A stretch of 64,000 nucleotides of DNA, taken from an uncultured bacterium (lineage in GTDB: Bacteria; Nitrospirota; Thermodesulfovibrionia; Thermodesulfovibrionales; Thermodesulfovibrionaceae). The stretch is from assembly GCA_937998865.1 (NCBI GenBank), contig CALLBR010000011.1, positions 20,684 to 84,683 on the forward strand, written 5' to 3'. A program made the translations under genes and the position numbers. Shown here one piece after another: positions 26,363 through 35,143 of the stretch. How positions within the stretch are numbered: position 1 is the first letter of the stretch; each line of letters starts with the position of its first letter. The notes beneath the pieces were generated by a model that was given only the letters and a program-made list of their open reading frames with translations, was not told the origin of the DNA and searched no databases.

Positions 26363-27214
26363 CTATTGAATATTCTGAATCTGTTCTTTCAGTCTCTCTG
26401 TTTGAGCTTTTATCTCTATGGAGAGATTCTTAATATTTATATTTTCTGTTTTAGAGAGAATAGTAGTCGTTTCTCGTAGAACCTCTTGAAGTAAAAAATC
26501 AAGCTTTTTACCAACCACTCCGCCCCTTTGTATAATTTCTCTAAATTGAGTTATGTGACTTTTCAACCTATCTACTTCCTCTTTAATATCTATTTTTTGA
26601 GCAAAAATTATAATGTGTTCTAAAATTTTATTTTCGTCTAAATTATTTTGACTTATGAATTCTCTTACTCTATTTTTTAAATTGTTTATAAAATTATTAT
26701 AACTAATATCTACTAAGCCTTCTATCTTTATTAAATCTGTTTCAATTTTCTGTAGAATTTCCATGATAGAGTCTTTTATAATTTCTCCCTCTCTTCTTCT
26801 CATGGAATGGAGCTTGTCTAAGGCTTCTAAAAAAGTATCCTTTAAATCATTTATATCTGGTTCTTCTTCTTGATAAATAAAAAGTTCTCTGAAATTAGAA
26901 AACATAGAAATGTCAATGGAACCCAAAATGCTCAATTCTTTTTTAAGATCAATAAAGGCAGAAAAAAGTTGTATGGCAAGGTTTTTATTCAGAAAAATTT
27001 TCCCACTTCTTTCACTCTCTTTTAAAGATACAATAATATCAAATTTTCCCCTTTGAAATTTTTGTTTTACTAAATTGCGAAGTTCTATATCGTATTTTGA
27101 AAGAATATTTGGCAATTTAATATTGATCTCCAAAAATCTATGATTAAGCGATTTTGCCTCTACTCTGAAAATACCTTTTTCTGAACTGCCATATCCTGTT
27201 AGGCTTTCAATCAT
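26363..27214 (-). CDS. yicC: YicC-family endoribonuclease
   Basis: 283 aa. N-terminus [34 protein letters not shown] and C-terminus [41 protein letters not shown] are diagnostic. YicC proteins act as RNases, with evidence from E. coli and Bacillus. Gap of 2 nt to remA. Confidence 0.94.
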   Translation of the reverse strand: MIESLTGYGSSEKGIFRVEAKSLNHRFLEINIKLPNILSKYDIELRNLVKQKFQRGKFDIIVSLKESERSGKIFLNKNLAIQLFSAFIDLKKELSILGSIDISMFSNFRELFIYQEEEPDINDLKDTFLEALDKLHSMRRREGEIIKDSIMEILQKIETDLIKIEGLVDISYNNFINNLKNRVREFISQNNLDENKILEHIIIFAQKIDIKEEVDRLKSHITQFREIIQRGGVVGKKLDFLLQEVLRETTTILSKTENINIKNLSIEIKAQTERLKEQIQNIQ

Positions 27215-27215
27215 T

Positions 27216-27473
27216 TTATTTCCTTTTTATTCTGATAAATTTATTTTTTGATGTTAGACCCTTTATTATCTCCATCTTTGATTTTGGCTCCTTAAGAAAT
27301 TCTGACAATATCTCTAATAATTCTATATTAGCTGCTCCATCATGAGGTTGGGATCTAACTCTTATTCTGATTATATCTTCATCTATTCCTTCAATGCCTG
27401 CTTTCTTTGATCCTGTTTTTACGCTTACTTTCAAAATATATCCGTCTTTATCTTTTATTAAGGGTATTTCCAT
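27216..27473 (-). CDS. DUF167 (YggU-type) protein
   Basis: 85 aa: ILKVSVKTGSKKAGIEGIDEDIIRIRVRSQPHDGAANIELLEILSEFLKEPKSKMEIIKGLTSKNKFIRI. This is the compact alpha/beta DUF167 fold with the conserved GAAN (pattern P-x-DGAAN). Function unknown. The 5' end overlaps the PAP2 gene by 26 nt. Confidence 0.92.
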   Translation of the reverse strand: MEIPLIKDKDGYILKVSVKTGSKKAGIEGIDEDIIRIRVRSQPHDGAANIELLEILSEFLKEPKSKMEIIKGLTSKNKFIRIKRK

Positions 27474-28332
27474 TTTTCATTAACCAAAAATTATAGTATA
27501 AATTACCAATTAATAAAGTTACAACTGTTAAAATTAATCCACCCAAAACATCAACAAAATAGTGGTATCTGCAATAAATAGTGGAGATCATGAGTAGTAA
27601 GACAGGGAAAAGTGTTAACCAAAAAATTTTTTTATTGTATCTATAAAACATTAACAGTATAAGAAAGGATATTCCTACATGTCCACTAGGGAAAGCATCT
27701 CTCTTTAAACCCTCTAATGAATTTAAAAGACTATTAATTTTGTCTGCTAAGAATAAACCTTTTAGTTCCTGTTTAAAAACCGAGGCAAGACTGAAGCGGG
27801 GACCTAATGCAGGAAAAATAAGATAGCCGATGTAGGAAATATAAAAACAAAGAATAACAAAAAATAGAGCTTTCTGGAATTCCTCCTGAGAGCCCTTTTT
27901 TATCAGGTAAAAACCTAATAGGAAAGGTAAAAAATAGTAGAAACAATAAGAAATTTGCATTATTTCTGTAAGTAAGGGATTATAATATTTTTCTAAATAA
28001 AGATAGGGATAGAAACCCAAGATTTTATAATCTAATGTGAGGAATATAAGATCCATATCTTTTTTTATGTGAGGAATTATATGTCCAATGGTATCAAAGG
28101 CAATTAGTATTGAAAAAAGAGGAAAACCTATATTTTTTAGAAAACTTATAAATTTGTTGTTATTAATCTTATATAGAAAAACCTGAAATAAAGGCAAAGA
28201 TAAATAAATTATAAAGAGATGGAATGCCATAGAAATTTTTGAATAAAAAAATAGTACTATTATACCAAGGATGAGAAAAAAAATAATGTTTAATTGCGCT
28301 GCTGGAGGCAATTTTAGAAATTCTCTCATCAT
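27448..28332 (-). CDS. PAP2-superfamily membrane phosphatase/phosphotransferase
   Basis: 294 aa, about six transmembrane helices. The PAP2 motifs are partly kept: FPALGPRFS, DAFPSGHVGISFLILL (phosphate-binding SGH) and YCRYHYFVDVLGG (catalytic His). The arrangement is like PAP2_3 / inositol-phosphoryl transferase-type enzymes that work on lipid phosphates. The substrate cannot be told. It overlaps yacP by 4 nt and DUF167 by 26 nt. Confidence 0.85.
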   Translation of the reverse strand: MMREFLKLPPAAQLNIIFFLILGIIVLFFYSKISMAFHLFIIYLSLPLFQVFLYKINNNKFISFLKNIGFPLFSILIAFDTIGHIIPHIKKDMDLIFLTLDYKILGFYPYLYLEKYYNPLLTEIMQISYCFYYFLPFLLGFYLIKKGSQEEFQKALFFVILCFYISYIGYLIFPALGPRFSLASVFKQELKGLFLADKINSLLNSLEGLKRDAFPSGHVGISFLILLMFYRYNKKIFWLTLFPVLLLMISTIYCRYHYFVDVLGGLILTVVTLLIGNLYYNFWLMKNGNTLNKR

Positions 28333-28778
28333 GTAAGTTTTTCAATTGTTCTTATTATGGCTTTCTCTTTTTTTGAAAGATTTAGCCCCTTGGGTCTTTC
28401 AATAAATATTTTCTCTCCATTAAGAATCTCAAAAAAAATAGAAGACTCTAGAGGGACGCATTTTTCTCTCCAGGCAGTTTTTTCTATTTCTCTGTCTGAA
28501 GAGATAACAATCCAAGAAGCCCTCTCATTTTTAATAATTCTTTTTATAATATCATCAGCCTTTTCATTGACACCAGAGTATATTATTCTTATTCCACCTT
28601 TAATCTCACAGGTTTCTTTACCTGGGCCATGCTTATAACCATCGAATACTAAAGTTATTTCATGTTTTTTATTCTTTGAGTAATTTATAAGACTTTCAAT
28701 AAGATTTTCTCTTGCTTTTCTGAGATCTTTATGATAGATTCCAATTAAATTGTAACCATCAATGATTATTTTACTCAT
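28329..28778 (-). CDS. NYN-domain (YacP-like) ribonuclease family protein
   Basis: The frame in the track opens at a TTG (28799), but ATG at 28778 has GAGGTGG about 10 nt upstream and gives MSKIIIDGYNLIG, the normal NYN start. About 149 aa. Acidic active-site residues appear as IIDGYN, LVFDGYK, KADDIIKRII and ISSDREI. YacP (Rae1) cleaves mRNA on the ribosome in Bacillus. It lies 33 nt after the candidate selenoprotein. Confidence 0.87.
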   Translation of the reverse strand: MSKIIIDGYNLIGIYHKDLRKARENLIESLINYSKNKKHEITLVFDGYKHGPGKETCEIKGGIRIIYSGVNEKADDIIKRIIKNERASWIVISSDREIEKTAWREKCVPLESSIFFEILNGEKIFIERPKGLNLSKKEKAIIRTIEKLT

Positions 28779-28811
28779 AAAAAATTTTCCCCACCTCAAT
28801 TTTTTATCTCT

Positions 28812-29003
28812 TTATACTTTGTCACAAGACCTTCGGGAGATTAATTCCCAAGTTTCTTCATCAATTTCATCAAGATATTGAGATACCTTAAATTCTGCTC
28901 CGCATTCAGTACAGCAGAGCACAACACGCCTTCAGTAAAAATAGATCATTATATTATTTTTACAGAATTTACATTTGAGGTTTTTTAAAAGCTTTTTTTT
29001 CAA
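28812..29003 (-). CDS. candidate selenoprotein: small dual-CXXC protein with in-frame TGA (Sec24)
   Basis: Not in the ORF track because TGA (28932-28934) interrupts it. TTG at 29003 has AAGG 8 nt upstream. Read with TGA as U the 63-aa product has KCKFCKN (CXXC, 11-14), MIYFYURRVVLCC (U24), CTEC (31-34), EFKVSQYLDEIDEE and ends RRSCDKV. The frame stays open on both sides of TGA and keeps paired cysteines, so it is not random. A SECIS-like hairpin follows. From memory the pattern resembles the RefSeq type called dual CXXC motif small (seleno)protein. A nonsense-mutated pseudogene is the alternative. Confidence 0.7.
28896..28921 (-). promoter_or_regulatory. bacterial SECIS-like hairpin after the TGA codon
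   Basis: Beginning 10 nt after TGA, TGCTCTGC pairs with GCGGAGCA over 8 bp (one U-G), closing a 10-nt loop UGUACUGAAU. The loop has G at its second place followed by U, and that G is 20 nt after the UGA, inside the 16-37 nt range used for bacterial SECIS elements. Outside one G-G mismatch, two further A-U pairs extend the stem. SelB binding is inferred. Confidence 0.6.
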
Positions 29004-29041
29004 CTTCGATGCCTTTTATTTCAGAAAATTAAAATCTGTTT

Positions 29042-29047
29042 TATAAT
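29042..29047 (+). promoter_or_regulatory. -10 box very close to the start of the cysteine-cluster gene
   Basis: A perfect TATAAT ends 9 nt before ATG 29057 and no SD lies between. The predicted mRNA leader would be only 1-4 nt. No good -35 box is seen. This 53-bp gap also separates the divergent candidate selenoprotein. Confidence 0.4.
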
Positions 29048-29056
29048 ATATTTTAA

Positions 29057-29593
29057 ATGGAGAGATTTTCTTTAATCAACAAAGGTGAAATACTTTTATG
29101 GCATAATATCCCTGAATTAGTTAAATTGATCAATAAAATAGATAGTATCTTTAGAGACTTCTCTGATGTTTTTGAAGAATCTAAAAGATTAGCACAACAA
29201 ATTAAAAGCTACTTATTGGAAATTGATCCTTTTATTGATGCTTATGCAAAAAAAGTTTGCTCTGCATGCACAAATATTTGCTGTCTTAATAAAAATAGCA
29301 GATACGAATATGATGATATAATTTATATTTTAGCTCTAAGGGAAAAATTTCCAATACCTAAAAGAAATCTCGAAGAAAAGGAGCCTTGTTACCTTCTAAG
29401 TGAAAAAGGATGCATAATTCCTCGGTATATAAGACCTTTCAGGTGTAATTGGTATTTGTGTGATAATCTATTAAAAGAAATGGAATCAGCACCTGCAAGA
29501 GTCTTTAGGGAGTTTTCAAATACCTTTAGTAAAATTCTTCAAGCAAGACAGCAGATGCTGAATTCCTTTTTTCAATCACTTTCCAACATCTAA
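29057..29593 (+). CDS. cysteine-cluster protein, YkgJ-like
   Basis: 178 aa. Helical N-terminus (LVKLINKIDSIFRDF...), then cysteines in KVCSACTNICCLN, EPCYLL, KGCIIPRYIRPFRCNWYLCDN, the spacing of YkgJ-type putative Zn or Fe-S proteins. The PRYIRPFRCNWYLC part matches the typical Y-x-x-RP-x-x-C. Function unknown. A second, longer member is encoded at 31691. It overlaps htrA's end by 18 nt (convergent). Confidence 0.75.
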   Translation: MERFSLINKGEILLWHNIPELVKLINKIDSIFRDFSDVFEESKRLAQQIKSYLLEIDPFIDAYAKKVCSACTNICCLNKNSRYEYDDIIYILALREKFPIPKRNLEEKEPCYLLSEKGCIIPRYIRPFRCNWYLCDNLLKEMESAPARVFREFSNTFSKILQARQQMLNSFFQSLSNI

Positions 29594-31036
29594 GGTTAAA
29601 TAATACACCATACCATTTCGATAATACCAAATTATAGCTCTTCCTCTTGTTTGACTAGCAACTTTGTTAAAATCTTTTACATTATTTATTTTTTGATTGT
29701 TGATTTCAATGATCACATCACCTTGTCTTAAATATCCTTGAGCCGGAGCATCCTCCTCAATAGAGGATATGATCACACCTGTAATTCTATTTGGAATTTT
29801 AAGCTGATTTCTTAACTTTGGTGTCAAATCCTCTACGTATATCCCAGCAAGGGGAGATTGAATCTCTGAAAATTGTTCCTCTGATGGTTTCTCAACAATG
29901 GTAGCTGTTAGAGTGTAAAGCTTGCCATTTCTTATTATCTCTAATTTTACAACCTTTCCAGGAGGTGTACTAACTACAAGATTTCTCAAATGTGCAGAAT
30001 CCTCCACATCTTTTCCGTCAAAACTAATTATTATGTCTTTCATTTTCAATCCAGCTTTATCTGCAGGGCTCCCTTCCTTCACATCAGTTACAACAGCACC
30101 TTTAAGTTCTTTCATATTGTTTTCTTTTGCCAATTGGGTATCTAAATCCATTACACCTACTCCAAGCCATCCACGAATCACCTTTTTATGTTTTATTAAA
30201 TTATCCATTACAACTTTTGCCATATTACTTGGTATTGCAAAACCTATTCCTTGATATCCTCCTGTAGTGCTAAATATAGCAGTGTTTATTCCTACAAGTT
30301 CTCCTCTAACGTTTACCAAAGGACCACCGGAGTTTCCAGGGTTTATGGCTGCATCTGTTTGTATAAAATCTTCGTAATCAGCAATTCCTACATTAGCTCT
30401 ACCCGTAGCACTTACAATGCCGCTTGTTACGGTAAGATTTAAACCATAAGGATTACCAACTGCAATGACAGTCTCTCCCACTTTGAGTTTATCTGAATCA
30501 CCCCACTTTATTGCTCTTAATACTTCTGCTTTAATTTTTAGCACTGCTAAATCTGTTTTTGCATCAAAGCCCACTATAGTACCGTCAAAGACTCTTTTGT
30601 CATAAAGCTTTACCTTAATCTCATCAGCACCCTTTATGACATGATAATTAGTTAAAATATAACCATTGGCACCATCTACAATTACTCCTGAGCCCAGAGA
30701 GGTTTGAGTATACTCTCTTGGTCTATCAAAAAATCCTCTGAATTCTTCATCAAAAAATCTCCTAAAGAAAGGATCACTGAAAGGAAAAGGAATAGTAGGT
30801 CTTTTAATTTTTTTTGTTGTGTAAATATTTACTACCGAAGGTCTGATTGCTTGGACAACTTCTGCCATGGCATTACCGATTTTTGATAGAGTCTCTTGAG
30901 ATTCTTTTGAAATCTGATAGTCCTCAGAAAATCCCTTGCTTTGAAATTCGAAGTTTGAGGCTATTATTAAGCCTATAGCTACGCCAATTAAGATTAGTAA
31001 TGCTGATGAAATAATGAATTTTTTATTTTTAAACAT
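29576..31036 (-). CDS. htrA: periplasmic serine protease, DegP/HtrA family
   Basis: 486 aa. N-terminal signal anchor (IISSALLILIGVAIGLII). Trypsin-like triad: His in ILTNYHVI, Asp in KTDLAVLKI, Ser in NPGNSGGPL. Two PDZ domains follow (about 280-375 with KEGSPADKAGL, and 395-480 with IEEDAPAQGYLRQGDVIIEI). Degrades or refolds misfolded envelope proteins. A short FFRRFFDEEF loop precedes the catalytic core. 10 nt after the aldolase gene. Confidence 0.95.
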   Translation of the reverse strand: MFKNKKFIISSALLILIGVAIGLIIASNFEFQSKGFSEDYQISKESQETLSKIGNAMAEVVQAIRPSVVNIYTTKKIKRPTIPFPFSDPFFRRFFDEEFRGFFDRPREYTQTSLGSGVIVDGANGYILTNYHVIKGADEIKVKLYDKRVFDGTIVGFDAKTDLAVLKIKAEVLRAIKWGDSDKLKVGETVIAVGNPYGLNLTVTSGIVSATGRANVGIADYEDFIQTDAAINPGNSGGPLVNVRGELVGINTAIFSTTGGYQGIGFAIPSNMAKVVMDNLIKHKKVIRGWLGVGVMDLDTQLAKENNMKELKGAVVTDVKEGSPADKAGLKMKDIIISFDGKDVEDSAHLRNLVVSTPPGKVVKLEIIRNGKLYTLTATIVEKPSEEQFSEIQSPLAGIYVEDLTPKLRNQLKIPNRITGVIISSIEEDAPAQGYLRQGDVIIEINNQKINNVKDFNKVASQTRGRAIIWYYRNGMVYYLTLDVGK

Positions 31037-31046
31037 TTTTAACCTC

Positions 31047-31691
31047 CTATTTTTGAAGCTTTTGCCAATCTTTTAAAAATTTTTCAATTCCTATATCTGT
31101 TAGAGGATGTTTTATTAATTGCTGTATGACTGAAAAGGGAATTGTGGCAATATCTGCGCCGATTCTTGCTGCTTCAACAACATGAATAGGATTTCGGATG
31201 CTGGCAACAATTACTTCTGTTTCAAAGGCATAATTTTCAAAAATTATCTGAATATCCCTTATAAGATCCATACCAAAATGACTTATATCATCCAGTCTAC
31301 CAACAAAAGGACTAACATAAGTAGCACCAGCTTTTGCAGCAAGTAATGCCTGTGAAGGAGAGAAAACCAAAGTTACATTTGTCTTTATTCCTTCCTGAGA
31401 AAGCTTCTTAACAGCCTTTAATCCTTCCTCTGTCAAGGGAATTTTTATCACTATGTTGGGAGCAATCTTACTAAGCTGAATAGCCTCTTTAATCATTTCT
31501 TCATACTTAACAGATACTGCCTCAGCACTTACGGGACCATCAACAATTTCACATATTTCCTTTAATAGACTAATAGGTTCCTTACCTTCCTTTGAAAGTA
31601 AGGAGGGATTAGTTGTTACTCCATCAATAACTCCCAGTTCCCAAGCTTTCTTAATCTCTTCAATATTAGCCGTATCAATGAAAAATTTCAT
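31047..31691 (-). CDS. fsa: fructose-6-phosphate aldolase / transaldolase (TalC/FSA type)
   Basis: 214 aa short transaldolase: [32 protein letters not shown], the Schiff-base Lys in [45 protein letters not shown], and IVASIRNP. Whether it acts as a transaldolase or FSA is not clear from this length class. ATG shares a base with the previous stop. Confidence 0.93.
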   Translation of the reverse strand: MKFFIDTANIEEIKKAWELGVIDGVTTNPSLLSKEGKEPISLLKEICEIVDGPVSAEAVSVKYEEMIKEAIQLSKIAPNIVIKIPLTEEGLKAVKKLSQEGIKTNVTLVFSPSQALLAAKAGATYVSPFVGRLDDISHFGMDLIRDIQIIFENYAFETEVIVASIRNPIHVVEAARIGADIATIPFSVIQQLIKHPLTDIGIEKFLKDWQKLQK

Positions 31692-32485
31692 TATTCTTCC
31701 TCCTCTATAACTTTTATTACAAAATTTTCTCCTTCTCTCTCTATGATTAAACCAAAAAAAGGTGCTATATCAAGAAAACTTCTCCCTAAAATAAGAGGCA
31801 AAACATCATCTGAAATAGATAACTTTTCTTTAAGCCAATCTCTTAGGTATAAATCATATAAGATCATTTCAGCAATTTTATCAGTATTTTCACTCTTATC
31901 TTTTTTTAATTCCTCTATTAAATCCTGAAATCTATAAAGAGAGCACTTTTCCTCTTGTTTTTTTATTACTTCCTTTAGCAACTCTATTTTACCAAATAAA
32001 TCAGACCTTGTTAGTCTTGACCTTTCAATACCTGTTAAGGTAATATTTTGCGACCAGCATTCATAAATTCTGCATACTGAAGGCCTTTTTTCATATATAG
32101 TACATCCTTCCTCTGGATCATAAAACAAACAAGTATAGGTTCCAAATATAGGCTTTATTTTTATCAATTCCATGGAGGTATAATAAATCTCTCCATCTAT
32201 AGAAGAACGTATCGTCTCTCCTTCTCTTATGGTGTAGATGTCTCTTTCAGAGATAATTCCTTCTATAAGAAGTGGCATATCCTCTTTAAGAATTATTGGA
32301 GTATCTCTTCTACAACATTCTCCACAGCGTTCACAGTCCTTTTTTGTGGAAAACTTCATTTTTTTTGATTTTCCATCGGGATCATAGCCAGTTATATAAT
32401 GAGTATTTTTTGTCTCTTTTTTTTCAGGTCTATAGACAGTCCCATCGGGTAATAATATCTCAAATTTGGAATTTTCTTCTGACAT
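31691..32485 (-). CDS. YkgJ-family cysteine-cluster protein, 264 aa
   Basis: [14 protein letters not shown] motif near residue 54 and [28 protein letters not shown] near 118-145 make up the eight-cysteine YkgJ pattern, a putative Zn/Fe-S site. N-terminal part [20 protein letters not shown] is charged. Lies between fsa and the Fe-S reductase-like gene (1-nt gap), so a redox role is possible but unproven. Confidence 0.85.
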   Translation of the reverse strand: MSEENSKFEILLPDGTVYRPEKKETKNTHYITGYDPDGKSKKMKFSTKKDCERCGECCRRDTPIILKEDMPLLIEGIISERDIYTIREGETIRSSIDGEIYYTSMELIKIKPIFGTYTCLFYDPEEGCTIYEKRPSVCRIYECWSQNITLTGIERSRLTRSDLFGKIELLKEVIKKQEEKCSLYRFQDLIEELKKDKSENTDKIAEMILYDLYLRDWLKEKLSISDDVLPLILGRSFLDIAPFFGLIIEREGENFVIKVIEEEE

Positions 32486-32486
32486 T

Positions 32487-33626
32487 TTATTCTCCTTTCA
32501 ATAGATTTTTTTGAATAAATTCAATATAGTGCATTACTTTCTTATTTTCCATCATATATTTAAACTGAATTATACAGTTAGGACAAGAGCTTATTAACAT
32601 ATCTGCTTTTTCATATTCTAAAACTTTTTTTTTGAGAATATCCATAGATTCTTTTTCAAAGAGAAAGGAAAAAAGTCCAGCAAAACCACAACACCCTTCT
32701 TTTTTTTCTAAGGAGACACCTTGCTTTTTTATAATTTCCATAATCTTATTGGTATCTTTAATATAATTTGATGAATGGCATGATACATGAAAATATACTT
32801 GGAGGTGACTTTTTATGTCTTGAAAAATATTATCACTATTCTCAAGCAAATCTGCAAAATTTAAAATTTTTACATTTTCACCTGTAAGGTCTTTATACTG
32901 AGAACTCAAAAAATGCGCGCACGTGGAACAGGGGGTTATAACTCCATCAATTTGAAAAGATTTATAGATATTTATATTTTTCAAAGCTAAAGACAAAATC
33001 TCCTCTTTAAATCCTGCCGCTAAGAGAGGTGCACCACAACAACTTTGTTTAGGAATTATAATCTCAAAATTGGCTTTAGATAAAAGATCTATCATTGCTT
33101 CCCTTAAGGAAGGCATGAGATAATTAACAGAGCAACCTAAAAAAAGAGCTACTCTTCCTTTAGGTTTAATTTTATTAAAAATCTTTAAATTTTTTGTAAA
33201 TTCATGGCTTTTGTCAAAAACCCTTAGTTTATCAATTAATTTTAAAGGAAAAATCTTTATTTTTTGTAAAAAAGAACTTAAAGGGCTTATTTTCTCTAAA
33301 ATTTTAAGTCCTGTAAATGCTAGATGAGGATAGAGGGAGAAATATTTAAAAAGATAAAGTTTAGAATCTTTGGTAATTTTTTGCCTTGCCTCATACATAA
33401 AATCTGGAACATTTATCCCTAGAGGGCATTTAGAAAAACAACTTCCACATAAAAGACAGCTAAAAATTCGCTCTTTCAAAGCATTGCTGTCTGGCACAAG
33501 GCCTTCCTGAAAAAGATAAAAAAGATGAAGTCGTCCCCTTGGACAAAAAGCTTCACTCATAAAGACTTTATAACTGGGGCAAATTTCTTTACATTTTCCA
33601 CATCTATTACAATCTATTGATTCCAT
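32487..33626 (-). CDS. Fe-S binding protein of the GlcF/HdrD type
   Basis: 379 aa. Two [4Fe-4S] sites: CNRCGKCKEICP and CLLCGSCFSKCP. Two CCG domains: QSCCGAPLLAAGF and EGCCGFAGLFSF, with the usual preceding CS/CSTC and SCPNC. Electron-transfer subunit resembling the Fe-S subunit of glycolate or lactate oxidases. No flavin partner (GlcD/E) is adjacent, so the partner and substrate are unknown. Confidence 0.9.
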   Translation of the reverse strand: MESIDCNRCGKCKEICPSYKVFMSEAFCPRGRLHLFYLFQEGLVPDSNALKERIFSCLLCGSCFSKCPLGINVPDFMYEARQKITKDSKLYLFKYFSLYPHLAFTGLKILEKISPLSSFLQKIKIFPLKLIDKLRVFDKSHEFTKNLKIFNKIKPKGRVALFLGCSVNYLMPSLREAMIDLLSKANFEIIIPKQSCCGAPLLAAGFKEEILSLALKNINIYKSFQIDGVITPCSTCAHFLSSQYKDLTGENVKILNFADLLENSDNIFQDIKSHLQVYFHVSCHSSNYIKDTNKIMEIIKKQGVSLEKKEGCCGFAGLFSFLFEKESMDILKKKVLEYEKADMLISSCPNCIIQFKYMMENKKVMHYIEFIQKNLLKGE

Positions 33627-33631
33627 TTAGT

Positions 33632-35143
33632 CTAATTAAAAGATAGTTTATCTTGATGGATATGATAATTTTCTTGATGGACAGTGAAGTCTTTTTTGAT
33701 TGTAATTCTAACTCTTTTGGCATTTTCAATTTCTTCTAAAGAATCCCTCTCTTCATCAGTAAGTAAATCAGCCACCTGAGGATGAACAACAACAGTTATC
33801 TCTGTTCCTTCTTTGGGAGTTAAAAATTTTAGCTTTCTGAGTATCTCATAAGCAATTGATCTTATACTCATTACTCTTCCCTTGCCTTCACAATAAGGAC
33901 AAGTATCGCAAAGTATATGTTCAAGACTCTCCCTGGTTCTTTTTCGAGTCATTTGAACTATCCCCAGTTCAGTGATATTATATATGGTTGTTTTAGCTCT
34001 ATCTTTTTTCATCGCCTCTGCCATAGCATTAATAACTTTTTGTTTGTTTTCATCTTTTTCCATATCAATAAAATCTATAAGTATTATTCCACCCAGATTG
34101 CGAAGTCTTATCTGATAAGCAATCTCTTTTACTGCTTCAAGATTCGTTCTTAATATAGTATCTTCTAAGTTCTCTTTCCCAACGAATTTACCCGTATTTA
34201 CATCAATAACAGTCATTGCCTCTGTTTGATCAATTACAATATATCCACCTGATTTCAACCAAATCTTTCTCTCAAGAGCTCTATCTATGTCTACTTCAAC
34301 GCCAAAAGCATCAAAAATTGGCTCATCCCCTTCATAAAGTTCTATCTTATCTGCAATCCTAGGAAAATAAACATGGGCAAATTCCTTCAATCTATTCCAC
34401 TCCACATAGCTATCAATTATTAATCTGTCTACATTCTGATTCATAAAATCTCTTAAACTTCTTAAAATGAGATCAAATTCACTATGAACTAATGCTGGTG
34501 CAGGAACTTTATCTTTCTTTTTTTGAATATTATCCCAAAGAAGCAAGAGAAAATCAATATCTCTCAGAATTTCCTCTTCCGAGGCATCTTCACTTACAGT
34601 TCTCATAATTATTCCAAAACCCTGAGGCTTTACTTTTGTTGCTAGATCCTTTAATTCTTTTCTCTTTTCTTCATCTTCTATCTTTCTGGATATACCTACA
34701 TGTTCCATTCCAGGCATTAAAACCACATATCTTCCTGGAAGAGTAATCCTTGATGTAACTCTGGCACCTTTTGTTCCTATAGGATCCTTCGCCACTTGCA
34801 CAAGAATTTCCTGTCCCTGCTGGACAAGTTCTTCAATAGAGGTCTCTTTGAAATCAATTTTCGATAAAAATTCTGTTTCTTCTTCGGTTTCTAAAAAAGG
34901 ATAAAGATCTTTAATACCTCCCCTTATGTCATCTATGTAAAGAAAGGCTGCTTTATCTAATCCGATATCAACAAAGCATGCTTGCATACCTTTTAATACC
35001 TTTATTACCCTTCCCTTGTAAATATTACCTACAAAGCTGGAGTCTCCTTTTCTTTCAATATAAAACTCCACAACTTGTCCTCCTTCAAGAAGAGCAACTC
35101 GGTATTCCTGTTTTGTTACATTTATTAATAGTTCATTACTCAA
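33632..35143 (-). CDS. rng: ribonuclease G/E family
   Basis: 503 aa. N-terminal S1 domain (YRVALLEGGQVVEFYIERK... SFVGNIYKGRVIKVLKGMQACFVDIG), the catalytic Asp pair in TVIDVNTGKF and LIDFIDME, and the zinc-link CDTCPYCEGKG. It lacks the long C-terminal scaffold of RNase E, so the RNase G form. It processes rRNA and mRNA. It overlaps the radical SAM gene by 4 nt, a frequent pair. Confidence 0.94.
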   Translation of the reverse strand: MSNELLINVTKQEYRVALLEGGQVVEFYIERKGDSSFVGNIYKGRVIKVLKGMQACFVDIGLDKAAFLYIDDIRGGIKDLYPFLETEEETEFLSKIDFKETSIEELVQQGQEILVQVAKDPIGTKGARVTSRITLPGRYVVLMPGMEHVGISRKIEDEEKRKELKDLATKVKPQGFGIIMRTVSEDASEEEILRDIDFLLLLWDNIQKKKDKVPAPALVHSEFDLILRSLRDFMNQNVDRLIIDSYVEWNRLKEFAHVYFPRIADKIELYEGDEPIFDAFGVEVDIDRALERKIWLKSGGYIVIDQTEAMTVIDVNTGKFVGKENLEDTILRTNLEAVKEIAYQIRLRNLGGIILIDFIDMEKDENKQKVINAMAEAMKKDRAKTTIYNITELGIVQMTRKRTRESLEHILCDTCPYCEGKGRVMSIRSIAYEILRKLKFLTPKEGTEITVVVHPQVADLLTDEERDSLEEIENAKRVRITIKKDFTVHQENYHIHQDKLSFN

